IMG/VR virus record: IMGVR_UViG_3300049456_000112
Location: 1 to 55,624 of that record
Source of the DNA: a virus
Reading direction: 5' to 3' (one strand)
DNA: 55,624 nucleotides
The notes under the pieces were generated by a model, which saw nothing but the letters and a program-made list of their open reading frames with translations, was not told the origin of the DNA and searched no databases. Position numbers and translations under genes: made by a program. Shown here in pieces: positions 8,230 through 15,812 of this stretch. Positions within the stretch are counted from its first letter, which is position 1. Each line of letters opens with the position of its first letter.

Positions 8230-8495
8230 CGCGTCAAAAACATGAAGATGCGATGGAGCTGATGAGACAGCTTTCAAAGCTTTTGCATGGGCGGGACACT
8301 GATCTCCAAGCCGTTGTGCTGGCCGATCTCGTCGCGCTGTGGCTGGTCGGGCACCATCCATCGCTGCGGGATGAATCGAAAGGACTTTGGCTCGATCTCT
8401 TGGACGACCTTGTTCCGATCGTTGAGGAAGCGGTCTTGGCGCAGGCTGGGGTCACGAGCTGGGATGACCTGCCGGACGGACCAAGCAGGCATTAA
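8226..8495 (+). CDS. Small helical protein coupled to the Crp-like regulator
   Basis: 89 residues, all-helical and acidic, starting within the stop of the regulator (ATGA). It resembles short proteins of unknown function found in rhizobial phages. A strong terminator follows two bases after the stop, closing a two-gene operon. Function unknown. Confidence 0.65.
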   Translation: MTRQKHEDAMELMRQLSKLLHGRDTDLQAVVLADLVALWLVGHHPSLRDESKGLWLDLLDDLVPIVEEAVLAQAGVTSWDDLPDGPSRH

Positions 8496-8496
8496 A

Positions 8497-8530
8497 AGGC
8501 CCCGCCGGGCGCGAGTCCGGCGGGGCCTCT
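8497..8530. terminator. Intrinsic terminator after the Crp operon
   Basis: A 12-bp GC-rich stem (8497-8508 with 8517-8528) with loop GCGCGAGT, between the end of the rightward operon and the 3' end of a leftward gene. There is no long T run on the + side, but A residues before the stem make it workable on the other strand as well. Confidence 0.8.
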
Positions 8531-8562
8531 GAGAGCATGCGCGGAGGATTTTGCTGGGGGTA

Positions 8563-8925
8563 TCAGCTCCTCGCGGCGATGCTCTCAATGCGGCCGGCCA
8601 TCTCGCTATTGGAGATCGCGCCGCCGCAATCGCAGGAAAACTCGTGCAGCTCATCCTTGCTCAGTTCGAAGAAGCGCTTGGCCTCCAAGGCCGAGACACA
8701 CCGGCCCTGGATATCCTGCCTAAGCCCGGCCTTCTGCAGCGCCGGGTCCATGCCGGCGAGATCAAATGCCGAGCGGGGATCGTAGGTGGCAGCGAGCTGT
8801 CCGTCCGTCATGTATTCGAGATTGTGGAAGATGACGAAATGGTTGGGCTTGCTAAATAAACCAAACCTCGGGATTTCCCGACGAATGATCGCCCCGAAGC
8901 GGACCAGCTTCTCATGCTTGGACAT
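8563..8925 (-). CDS. Hypothetical protein with a CxC motif
   Basis: 120 residues from ATG 8925. The N-terminal half is basic and aromatic, the C-terminal part is acidic-helical with SCDCGG near residue 104. No family recognised. Its start has no ribosome site of its own and overlaps the end of a 27-codon frame that does, so it is probably translated by coupling. Confidence 0.5.
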   Translation of the reverse strand: MSKHEKLVRFGAIIRREIPRFGLFSKPNHFVIFHNLEYMTDGQLAATYDPRSAFDLAGMDPALQKAGLRQDIQGRCVSALEAKRFFELSKDELHEFSCDCGGAISNSEMAGRIESIAARS

Positions 8926-8995
8926 GCGGGGCGGCGGCAGCGGGATCGGGGACGGCGATGGCTTCAACTTCGGCGGCATTCAACATCTGATTCAT
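8912..8995 (-). CDS. 27-codon leader frame with strong ribosome site
   Basis: ATG 8995 lies 7 bases after GGGAG, the best ribosome site in the area, and encodes 27 residues (MNQMLNAAEVEAIAV...) ending at a TGA that overlaps the start region of the next gene. It could be a leader peptide for coupled translation, or the true N-terminus joined to the downstream frame by a shift. Neither can be decided here. Confidence 0.35.
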   Translation of the reverse strand: MNQMLNAAEVEAIAVPDPAAAAPHVQA

Positions 8996-9078
8996 GCAGG
9001 TCTCCCGTTTGCAAAAGCAGTGCTTGCAACATCAGGCTGTTAAATTTTACTGTCAACCGGGGGTAGATGGATTATTGG

Positions 9079-9094
9079 TGTCTACTTTTAGACA
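9079..9094. promoter_or_regulatory. Operator-like 16-bp palindrome
   Basis: TGTCTA-CTTT-TAGACA, perfect 6-bp arms, overlapping the 3' end of the Xre gene. Degenerate relatives lie at 9141-9156 and 9521-9536, and near-identical palindromes at 34265, 34721 and 42344. Confidence 0.5.
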
Positions 9095-9390
9095 TGCCAT
9101 GCGCAGATGAGAGCCCATTCCGCAATGGCGGCCAGAGGCACGTCTAATTTTGGACATCGACAGATTTTTTTTAATCGCTGGCCGTTCAAGGCGATTAGCA
9201 CGCTGTGGGGGATATCGAGCGCCGAGGCCAGTGCGCGCAGGTTCTTCGGCAGAATGAACTGCTCCTTGTCCCATTGGTAGATGCGACTGCGCGAAACATT
9301 GCAGCGCTTCGCCACGCTTTCGGCGTTAAGTCCCAGTCGTTCCCGCTCAGCTTTAAGTGTCTTGCCGATATGCCGCTCTGGGTGTCGCAA
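9088..9390 (-). CDS. Xre-family helix-turn-helix regulator
   Basis: 100 residues. The HTH (about 8-60) has GKTLKAERERLGLNAESVAK and NVSRSRIYQWDKEQ, the Xre pattern; the tail is short and Cys-containing (KICRC). The gene is surrounded by TGTCYA-N4-TRGACA-like sequences at 9079, 9141 and 9521, so it may bind that palindrome and repress itself. The 146 bases upstream (9391-9536) hold no convincing gene. Confidence 0.75.
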   Translation of the reverse strand: MRHPERHIGKTLKAERERLGLNAESVAKRCNVSRSRIYQWDKEQFILPKNLRALASALDIPHSVLIALNGQRLKKICRCPKLDVPLAAIAEWALICAWHV

Positions 9391-9536
9391 TGTCCCTGCT
9401 CCCCGATAGGATTTGGTGCAGATGGTGCTATTGCACGGTCCCGAGCTTCTCCTCGGCCTTTATGCGGGACCCCTCCATCGCCATGACGACGATAGAGGGA
9501 TGCCAGCCGTGCAATCAAGATGTTTTGTTTTGGACA

Positions 9537-10385
9537 TTAGCCGGAGCGCCGGATCATCAACAGGACGCCGCCTACCTGTGGCAGGATGGAGAGCAGCAGC
9601 AGGCGCAGCATGGCGAAGTCGTCCCCGGTCGGCCGGATGGTACCGGCGCTGACCCATGCAACGATTCGGCGGGCCGCTTCGGTCTGGGGGTCCGCCGTCT
9701 GGCCGACCGCCGTTGTGATGGCATCCACGGCCTGCCGCCGCTCGTTTACCGCCGCCTCGCGCTCCCGGCAGAATTTGCCGACCCCGCCGCGACACTCCCG
9801 GTCACGTGACGCCATCGCATCGGCCAGGGCCGTTTGCGCCGAAGAAACGGCCGGCGTAACGCGTGATGCACGTGACGCCGTGACATCCGCGATGTTCAGG
9901 CTGGCGAATCCGACCCCGGCCATCACGGCGAAGGCGAAGGTCATGGCCCAGACCAGCCACGCGGCGAGCGCCGTGGCGCGCTGGCGCTTCTGCCAAGCGA
10001 GGGCGGCAACCGATGGCACGGCCAGGGCGACGCAATCGGCAGCCACGCCAACGGCGAGGAAGAGGTACCCTGCGATATCGGTGGACCCGAGCGAGCGGGC
10101 AAACCAGCCGTTCATGGTGATCCCGACCGCGCCGAGGCCGAGGGCCGACACGCCGAGCATGATGGATGCCGTCGATCGCCGTGACGCCGTGACGGGCACC
10201 GTGATAGACCGTGACGGTCGTGGCGTCACAGTCACGGTTGGAGACGCGAGTGTCGGCGGCGGCGGGACCAAGGTTCCGCCGTTTGCTTTCTTGCGCAGCC
10301 GGTACGCCCGGGCGCGCTCGGCCTGCGTCTTGGGCCGCTTGGGTTGAACGAGGGTGAGGATTGATGCAGAAGTGTCGTCAGCCAT
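9537..10385 (-). CDS. Multi-pass membrane protein of rhizobial phages
   Basis: 282 residues. A basic N-terminus with KRPKTQAERARAYRLRKKA (a motif also seen in small phage DNA-binding proteins) and a Pro/Thr/Val linker lead to four hydrophobic helices (about 75-95, 102-125, 138-160 and near the C-terminus 260-278). A soluble part with two cysteines (RECRGGVGKFCRERE) lies between them. Role unknown; membrane-linked sensing or exclusion is conceivable but unsupported. Confidence 0.6.
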   Translation of the reverse strand: MADDTSASILTLVQPKRPKTQAERARAYRLRKKANGGTLVPPPPTLASPTVTVTPRPSRSITVPVTASRRSTASIMLGVSALGLGAVGITMNGWFARSLGSTDIAGYLFLAVGVAADCVALAVPSVAALAWQKRQRATALAAWLVWAMTFAFAVMAGVGFASLNIADVTASRASRVTPAVSSAQTALADAMASRDRECRGGVGKFCREREAAVNERRQAVDAITTAVGQTADPQTEAARRIVAWVSAGTIRPTGDDFAMLRLLLLSILPQVGGVLLMIRRSG

Positions 10386-10469
10386 AGAACCGCTCCTTCG
10401 GTTTGGTGGTTAGGCCGGGCGGCGTGCTTGAGACATGCCGTTCGGCCGATCAGGTTTATCGTGGTATTC

Positions 10470-12194
10470 TTATGCCGCTTGCATCCATCGGCCGAGGCCG
10501 ATTATATTAAGCTTTTGGTAACTCAATGTTGTCTCCGTGGCCAAAAACTTATTAGCGAGTCCCTCCTTTCCAAGCACTTCTTCAGGCGTTCGCATCTTCG
10601 GGAAGAAGTCCACCCCCATAATCGCCGAAAGCCGCGCATAGGGCGTTACCTCGACCGGGCGCCGCTTGCCGGTCACATGGACCACAACCCGATCGAAAAC
10701 GTTGCCGAAGGCGATCCGGAATGGCGCCATGGCAGCATCATCGAGCTTTGTGTCGGTTAGTGCACCATGGAGGGTCTCAAGGTTCTTGCGGAACCTCGTG
10801 ATGGCCTCGGGGTGCAGGATGATCACGTTGCCGTCGCCCTCACTCTGGCGAAGCTTTTCGGCCAGCCCGGCCCGCTCCAGTTCCAGCTTCTTCAGTTTAT
10901 CCATCAGCGGTTTGATCGGCGCGTCGCTATCGCTGATGGCGCTGACGATCCGGTCGACCTGAGCCGTGGCGCGGGTCAGCGCACGCTCGATCTCATCGCG
11001 GTCCCTGCCGGCGGCCTTCCGTCGCGCTGCCCATTCCTCATGGGCGCCCTTCGTGAAGGACATCAATGCATCCACATCAAGGTTGAGCTTGATCCCTTGA
11101 AGAACCGTGGCCTCGATCTGGATCAGATCGTAGCTCTTCGAATTGCTGCAGATGGCCCGGTCTCTGGCATTGCCGCAGCCGACACGCGGATTCTGCCCGG
11201 CCTGTGACCAGACGACTTTCATCATGCCGCCGCATGCGCCGCAGCAAAGTCGTCCTGCCAACATGTGCCGGTCTTTGGTCTTCTGCGTGACGCGGGGTCC
11301 CGAGATTTGGCGGGACCGAGCGGTTCGGAGCCGTTGCGCGCGATCCCATAAATCCTGGCCGATGATGCGAAGGTGTGGGATTTGAACGGTCAGCAGGTCC
11401 TCTGGATTGCCCTTGCGCTTGACACGCTTCTTGGTGTCCGGGTGAATCGCGGTGCGGTGGCTATTCCAGATTAGTTCGCCGATATAGATGCGGTTGCCAA
11501 TGATGCCCTTACCATTGCCGCTACCGGCAATGAAGGTCTGGTGATTCCACGCCGCGCCGCCCATTGGAGGCGGGATGCCATCGCGGTTCAGATCAGCAGC
11601 GATCTGTCGCAGCGGACGCTCATCGGCATATTCGCTGAAAATCCGCCTGACGACTTCCGATGTCTCGGGATCAAGCTCGCGCTCGCACGGCTTATCCGGC
11701 ACGGTGCGGTAGCCATAGGCAGGGCTGCCCGGGGTCAGGCCCTGCTGCACGCGGCCATCCCAGCCACGACGGACCTTGTCGCCGAGGTTCTTGCGGAACA
11801 TGCTGTCAACGATGCCGCTAACCCCGACATGCACTTCGCTGTTGATGCCGTTGAGGGTGATGATCTTCGTGTCATAGAAGTTCATCCGCTTGAAGATGTA
11901 TTGAATGTCTTCCGGATCGCGCGCCAGCCGATCGAGGGCCTCGGCGAAAACAGCCTGATAGCTGCCCTTCTTCACGTCGTTGAGGAGGGTCAGGACACCG
12001 TGGCGCTCGTCCATGGTGGCGCCCCACTTGGCGCGGTCGCTGTAGAACTGGATGATCTCATATCCATGTTGCCGAGCGAGCTTTTCGCATAGCAACTTCT
12101 GGTCATCGATGGAGCGCTCATCGGAGAGGTCGCTTGAAAACCTCGCGTATGCCGCCGCTGGTTTCAATGCCGTCATTTGGTTCGGTACCCCCAT
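10470..12194 (-). CDS. Large serine recombinase (phage integrase)
   Basis: 574 residues from ATG 12194 (ATG 12176 is an alternative). The resolvase-type catalytic domain (about 12-160) has YARFS with the nucleophile Ser20 and the LDRLARD helix; a recombinase domain follows (about 170-290, with GYRTVPDKP and WNHQTF), then a zinc ribbon (LCCGACGG...VGCGN...ICSNS) and a coiled coil (about 400-460). This is the plan of large serine integrases, which join attP and attB without host factors. Its presence implies a temperate phage. No att core could be identified by eye, though the flanks 10386-10469 and 12349-12405 are the places to look. Confidence 0.93.
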   Translation of the reverse strand: MGVPNQMTALKPAAAYARFSSDLSDERSIDDQKLLCEKLARQHGYEIIQFYSDRAKWGATMDERHGVLTLLNDVKKGSYQAVFAEALDRLARDPEDIQYIFKRMNFYDTKIITLNGINSEVHVGVSGIVDSMFRKNLGDKVRRGWDGRVQQGLTPGSPAYGYRTVPDKPCERELDPETSEVVRRIFSEYADERPLRQIAADLNRDGIPPPMGGAAWNHQTFIAGSGNGKGIIGNRIYIGELIWNSHRTAIHPDTKKRVKRKGNPEDLLTVQIPHLRIIGQDLWDRAQRLRTARSRQISGPRVTQKTKDRHMLAGRLCCGACGGMMKVVWSQAGQNPRVGCGNARDRAICSNSKSYDLIQIEATVLQGIKLNLDVDALMSFTKGAHEEWAARRKAAGRDRDEIERALTRATAQVDRIVSAISDSDAPIKPLMDKLKKLELERAGLAEKLRQSEGDGNVIILHPEAITRFRKNLETLHGALTDTKLDDAAMAPFRIAFGNVFDRVVVHVTGKRRPVEVTPYARLSAIMGVDFFPKMRTPEEVLGKEGLANKFLATETTLSYQKLNIIGLGRWMQAA

Positions 12195-12348
12195 GCTGGC
12201 GTTCCCATTCCTGAGCCGCCATCAGCCGGCCCAGTTCCCGCATCAGCGCCAACCAGTTTGCCCTTTGGCTCGGGTGCTCTGGGTTACGAGGGTCACCTGC
12301 GCCAAGGGGGCGCAGAACCCCCGTGGCCTTCTTGATTCGGGGACGCAT
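12118..12348 (-). CDS. Small protein overlapping the integrase start
   Basis: 76 residues, basic, with a WLALMRELGRLMAAQEWERQ helix. Its end overlaps the start of the integrase by 77 bases in another frame, and a promoter-like sequence lies just upstream. It could be an excisionase-like or regulatory partner of the integrase, but no excisionase motif is visible. Confidence 0.45.
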   Translation of the reverse strand: MRPRIKKATGVLRPLGAGDPRNPEHPSQRANWLALMRELGRLMAAQEWERQHGGTEPNDGIETSGGIREVFKRPLR

Positions 12349-12360
12349 TACGGTAATCCC

Positions 12361-12389
12361 GACATAAGTACAATTTTGGACTGTGTCAA
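12361..12389 (-). promoter_or_regulatory. Candidate promoter for the integrase unit
   Basis: Reading leftward: TTGACA (12389-12384), a 17-base spacer, then TATGTC (12366-12361), just before the 76-residue gene and the integrase. A good -35 match and a weak -10. Confidence 0.45.
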
Positions 12390-12405
12390 CTTGTTATGAC
12401 GTGTA

Positions 12406-12864
12406 TTAACCAGTTGACGCTACCTGCGGCGCGATCTTCCCCTTGAGCGTGGTGCACGTCTTGCGCACCTCTTCCGTCATCAAGGTAACGTCCTCGATCT
12501 GGAGGAAGATGCGCTTGCCCTCCTCGCGATAGTCTGCAGCAAGGTCCTTCACCTCGGCGACCATCTGATGCACACGCGACGTCATCGCCTCGCACCTCCT
12601 GGCCGCGTCCTGCAGTTCGGCGCCCATCGCCTCGATCTCCTTGGCAGCGGCCTCATAATCGCGCACCACGGCCTCGGCCGAGAGCTTGCCGATCTCAGTG
12701 GCGCCCTCGCGGTGCTCGGCATAGCTTGGCAATGGCAGCATCCGTATGGCCGGAGGGGCATATGGCGCGAACTCGTCAGCAAGACGAGAGCCACGCCATG
12801 GCGGCGCGGTCCGAAGGATTTCAGCGTCGATACTCTCCAGATCGAGCATCTTCGGGGTATTCAT
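12406..12864 (-). CDS. Coiled-coil phage protein
   Basis: 152 residues from ATG 12864, chosen for a GGAGA ribosome site 7 bases upstream. The N-terminus has an APPWRGSRLADEFAPYAPP segment; residues about 65-145 form a long amphipathic, coiled-coil-like helix. Related short coiled-coil proteins occur in the early region of rhizobial phages. It is the last gene of the leftward early operon. Function unknown. Confidence 0.6.
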   Translation of the reverse strand: MNTPKMLDLESIDAEILRTAPPWRGSRLADEFAPYAPPAIRMLPLPSYAEHREGATEIGKLSAEAVVRDYEAAAKEIEAMGAELQDAARRCEAMTSRVHQMVAEVKDLAADYREEGKRIFLQIEDVTLMTEEVRKTCTTLKGKIAPQVASTG

Positions 12865-13102
12865 CGGCAATCTCCTTGTTACGCTCCAGCAACATGACGC
12901 CGATCGCGCGGCGTCCCTTGATCTCGGTTTCATAGACGACAGATTCGTCAATGATCATCTGTCGATCCGGCGTCATGCCGGCGATCGTCGTATATTTTTC
13001 GTGGCGGACGACGCCATCGACCATGATGTATTCGATGCGGATGAAGTCGCCGGCCGCGAGAATCAGAGGCGGATCGAATTTGCGGCCGAGCTTCATCTTC
13101 AT
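12821..13102 (-). CDS. Small protein, probably beta-rich
   Basis: 93 residues from ATG 13102, which overlaps the upstream stop (ATGA). The sequence alternates hydrophobic and charged residues (FIRIEYIMVDGVVRHEKYTT), suggesting beta strands. It runs 44 bases into the next gene. No family recognised. Confidence 0.55.
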   Translation of the reverse strand: MKMKLGRKFDPPLILAAGDFIRIEYIMVDGVVRHEKYTTIAGMTPDRQMIIDESVVYETEIKGRRAIGVMLLERNKEIADEYPEDARSGEYRR

Positions 13103-13608
13103 GCCAGCACCGGCCCGATGGCGATGGCGCGATGCCATTTCTTGGTCTGCCGTTTTTTTGGCCTCTTCCGTTGCAGCAGCACGAGGCCGTAATTCTGGGA
13201 GCAGCCGATCTCCCTGGCAAAATTTTTTGATCTGGCATAGCCGCCCTCGGCGGCGAGGCGCATCAATTCATCGCGTTGTGCAGGCGTCAACTTCATCTCA
13301 CTCCTCCGGGCCGGTAATGGCGGAACGGTCAATTGTGGATCGGTGGGGCGAAGCTTCAGCTTTCTTGTGCCCCGCTGCAGGTAATACAAAATCGTGGTGT
13401 GGTCCTTGCCGAGGATCGCAGCGATCCTCGGGGACGAATATTTGCGGTGAGCGAGCCGCCGGGTGACTTCGGCACGGGCAACAACGACCGCTCGCCAACG
13501 GCAATCGCCTACAATCATGTGCTGCGAAACGCCAAATTCCAACGCCACATCGGCGATGATCTGTTTGGCCTCCGGCGTCATCGCCGATGATGGTCCATAT
13601 GATCTCAT
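13099..13608 (-). CDS. DnaA domain IV-like DNA-binding protein with second HTH
   Basis: 169 residues from ATG 13608 (GGAG 8 bases upstream, ATGA overlap with the upstream gene). Residues about 35-80 match the DNA-binding domain of the initiator DnaA: RAVVVARAEVTRRLAHRKYS, then ILGKDHTTILYYL, close to the DnaA signature around DHTT. The ATPase domain is absent. Residues about 105-145 look like a separate HTH (LTPAQRDELMRLAAEGG...REIGCSQNYG). An internal ATG (13296) has a GGAGG site 6 bases before it and could give the C-terminal part alone. It may bind DnaA boxes or act as a regulator. Confidence 0.75.
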   Translation of the reverse strand: MRSYGPSSAMTPEAKQIIADVALEFGVSQHMIVGDCRWRAVVVARAEVTRRLAHRKYSSPRIAAILGKDHTTILYYLQRGTRKLKLRPTDPQLTVPPLPARRSEMKLTPAQRDELMRLAAEGGYARSKNFAREIGCSQNYGLVLLQRKRPKKRQTKKWHRAIAIGPVLA

Positions 13609-13787
13609 CCTTGTTGCTCCCACATCTTTCGCCGCGATCGGGGCAGGCCGAGCTTGATGGCGCGGCGCCGCAGCGTATACGGTCGGTGCCCCATCTTCGC
13701 AGCAATCTCGCGTTCGGTCATCTTGGTTGCCCAGAGTCGCCTGAGCATGCCATCGTCGATCGTCTTGCGCCGCCGCTTCGTCGTCAC
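13605..13787 (-). CDS. Small HTH protein (GcrA/homeodomain-like)
   Basis: 60 residues from GTG 13787, overlapping the upstream TGA (GTGA). Residues 8-50 form a helix-turn-helix (RLWATKMTEREIAAKMG, then YTLRRRAIKLGLP) like those in GcrA-type and other sigma-like small DNA-binding proteins. It is coupled on both sides by 4-base overlaps. Probably a DNA-binding regulator. Confidence 0.65.
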   Translation of the reverse strand: MTTKRRRKTIDDGMLRRLWATKMTEREIAAKMGHRPYTLRRRAIKLGLPRSRRKMWEQQG

Positions 13788-13945
13788 CTGCGCTCGCCCC
13801 TGCAATAGGCATCGATGTCCTTGTCGGAGAGCCCGTGATCGCGCATCTGCGCCCAGAACTCTTCCATCGTGATCTTGTCCTCACCGAACAGACGAAGCAG
13901 CTCGGACATGCGCTCGCGCCAGGAGAGCGCATCCTTCTTCGCCAT
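13784..13945 (-). CDS. 53-residue hypothetical protein
   Basis: A short frame reading MAKKDALSWRERMSELLRLF..., helical and charged. Its ATG shares a base with the stop of the vWA gene and its TGA overlaps the next GTG, so it fits exactly into the coupled operon. Function unknown. Confidence 0.6.
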   Translation of the reverse strand: MAKKDALSWRERMSELLRLFGEDKITMEEFWAQMRDHGLSDKDIDAYCRGERR

Positions 13946-14568
13946 CAAGTTCCGCCTTTCTTCTTCGCCAGCTCGGCCTTCTCCTCATCGGAGAAGTCCA
14001 TCGTTGCACCGGTCGCCGCATATTGGGCGCGCTTGCTTGCCGACATCCGCGTCGAGTTGACCATCTGGCCCTGCGCCACGCTTGCGGTTGATCCGGCCAG
14101 ATTGCCGAGGCCCTGCGCCTGATGCCAATTGTCGAAGTCGACGCCGAGCATGATCACCTGCCAGCCCTTTCTTCGGCATTCGCCGAGCATGTGCTTGGCG
14201 ATCTTGCCATCGTGATCTTCCTTGCTCTGGTTCTCCTCGCCATCTGTCATGATGGTGATTGCGACCCTGTCGTAATTGGCGGCGAGCGCCATCGATGCGA
14301 TCTTGACCACCGCGTCGTTGAGCGGGGTGCCGCCGCGTGGCCTGCAATCCTTGTCGGTCACCGGATGCCACGTCGACGGGATGATGCGGTCGCGGATGAT
14401 CTCGAACTTGAAGACGCCAATATCGAAATCAAAGGTCGCCAGCGTGACGCCGGTGTCGACCTTGTCCTCCGCGAGCTTCGCGACGTAGGAGTTCACCGAC
14501 GAGAGCGCCTCGGCCCAGCGCTTGATCATGGAGCCGGAGCGGTCGAGCAGGATGTAATCATGTTGCAT
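13945..14568 (-). CDS. von Willebrand factor A domain protein
   Basis: 207 residues from ATG 14568 (AAGGAAG ribosome site). A nearly stand-alone vWA domain: DRSGS at 9-13 gives the metal-binding MIDAS triad start, followed by RGGTPLND and IMTDGEEN for the remaining ligands. vWA domains bind metal and protein partners. It sits between a DGQHR/ParB-like gene and small DNA-binding genes, so a role in early takeover or DNA transactions is possible but not shown. The C-terminal tail is Lys/Glu-rich. It is separate from the Ro60-type vWA gene at 35.3 kb. Confidence 0.8.
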   Translation of the reverse strand: MQHDYILLDRSGSMIKRWAEALSSVNSYVAKLAEDKVDTGVTLATFDFDIGVFKFEIIRDRIIPSTWHPVTDKDCRPRGGTPLNDAVVKIASMALAANYDRVAITIMTDGEENQSKEDHDGKIAKHMLGECRRKGWQVIMLGVDFDNWHQAQGLGNLAGSTASVAQGQMVNSTRMSASKRAQYAATGATMDFSDEEKAELAKKKGGT

Positions 14569-14582
14569 TTGGACTTCCTTTG

Positions 14583-15557
14583 TTAGCTGACGGCCCATGG
14601 CGGCGAGGGCAGGCGGGAATCAAGATTCTCGGCCTTAAGACGACCCGCAAAGATCGTCTTCAGGCGCCGGTAGCAGGGCGCGCGGTGAAAATCGGTAAGC
14701 ACCCGGCCGCCAAGCCAATCCAGGTATTCCGGTTCAACCGAAAGCGACATCAGGCATTTCTTGAATTGCTCGGTGTTGACCACGACATATCGCTTCGTCG
14801 TGTTGGCATCGCGGTCCTGGTCGAGCACCATCCGGCGATAGAGCCACATACAGATGCCGATGTTGAGGCTGTTCCAGAGGCGCGCATAGTTGGCATCGCG
14901 GCCCCAAGCGGCATGTGCGACGTGAAGAAACTTGCAGAGGTTGGCGACCTCGCTATCATCAATGTCCTTGGCGATATGGGTGGCATTGACGCTCTGCGCA
15001 TTGCGTGTCGGCGTATCGGCTCGCGATCCGTTCCAGAGCCGGAGGACCGCGCTCATCGAGACAATCGATGTGTATTCGTTGCCCTTCCTGATCTGGTCAT
15101 AGCCGACAAAGGGGCATGTCGCGCGGATCACCTGCAAGGCGTGGGTCGACGCCTCAAGTCCGCGTAGGACGTCGTCTGGGCGCATGCGGACAAGAGATTG
15201 CTGCAGCAGAACAAACTCGTCCGCCATATCGGCCATGCTCTCGAACGTGCAGGTGCGCACGTCGGCGATGCATTCCGGCAATTCGCTTATCTTGAACGCC
15301 TCCAGGCGGTGCTGCCCATCCACGATGTAGGTCGCATTGGCGCCCTTGAGCGTGCCGAGCGTGATCACACCGGAGACAAAGCCGCCATTGGTTTTCAGGT
15401 CCTCGGCGAGCGCGCGGACCTTATCATTAATGCGGAGCGGGCGCTGAAACGCCGGGACGACCCAGCCCAGAACGCTCTCGCGGGAGATCAGCATCGTCTC
15501 CATCAAGGAGATTGCCGACTTCGGAATCTTGCGCGATGCCAGTTTGACCACGGCCAT
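14583..15557 (-). CDS. DGQHR/ParB-like nuclease-fold protein
   Basis: 324 residues with GGGAAAG before ATG 15557. The motif YIVDGQHRLEAF at about 76-87 marks the DGQHR/ParB-Srx-type domain found in DndB-like and phage proteins; the conserved N-terminal part (PAFQRPLRIN, GVITLG) matches the ParB-like layout. The rest is helical. Possible roles in this family include DNA binding, nicking or NTP hydrolysis. Next to recombination genes, a DNA-related role is likely. Confidence 0.7.
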   Translation of the reverse strand: MAVVKLASRKIPKSAISLMETMLISRESVLGWVVPAFQRPLRINDKVRALAEDLKTNGGFVSGVITLGTLKGANATYIVDGQHRLEAFKISELPECIADVRTCTFESMADMADEFVLLQQSLVRMRPDDVLRGLEASTHALQVIRATCPFVGYDQIRKGNEYTSIVSMSAVLRLWNGSRADTPTRNAQSVNATHIAKDIDDSEVANLCKFLHVAHAAWGRDANYARLWNSLNIGICMWLYRRMVLDQDRDANTTKRYVVVNTEQFKKCLMSLSVEPEYLDWLGGRVLTDFHRAPCYRRLKTIFAGRLKAENLDSRLPSPPWAVS

Positions 15558-15569
15558 TGTCTTTCCCTG

Positions 15570-15812
15570 TTATGCGACGCGCCAGCAGCGATAGGTTTTC
15601 TTGATCGGATCGACGACACGGATCGTGAATTTGGCGGGCGGGTTGCGCTTTGCGAACTGGCATGCGGCAGAGCGGACTTTGTTCACGGTGCCGCTCTTCA
15701 CCCTGAAGCTGTTCCCGACTTCCATCTCGGCAAATTTGTAGCGCTCGATCAGCGTCTTCGGCGGCATCGGAATGCCGGTCTCAATGAGGGGATAGGCGCT
15801 TTCCTCTTTCAC
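15570..15812 (-). CDS. Small basic phage protein
   Basis: 80 residues, ending in RVVDPIKKTYRCWRVA, basic C-terminal half with alternating pattern suggestive of DNA or RNA binding. Its start overlaps the recT-like stop (ATGA). Similar short proteins neighbour recombination genes in phages. Function unknown. Confidence 0.6.
   Translation of the reverse strand: MKEESAYPLIETGIPMPPKTLIERYKFAEMEVGNSFRVKSGTVNKVRSAACQFAKRNPPAKFTIRVVDPIKKTYRCWRVA

Noticed and set aside
9391-9536. Short - strand frames (18-25 codons) upstream of the Xre gene
   Set aside because: Too short, no ribosome site, and the region fits an operator/promoter better.
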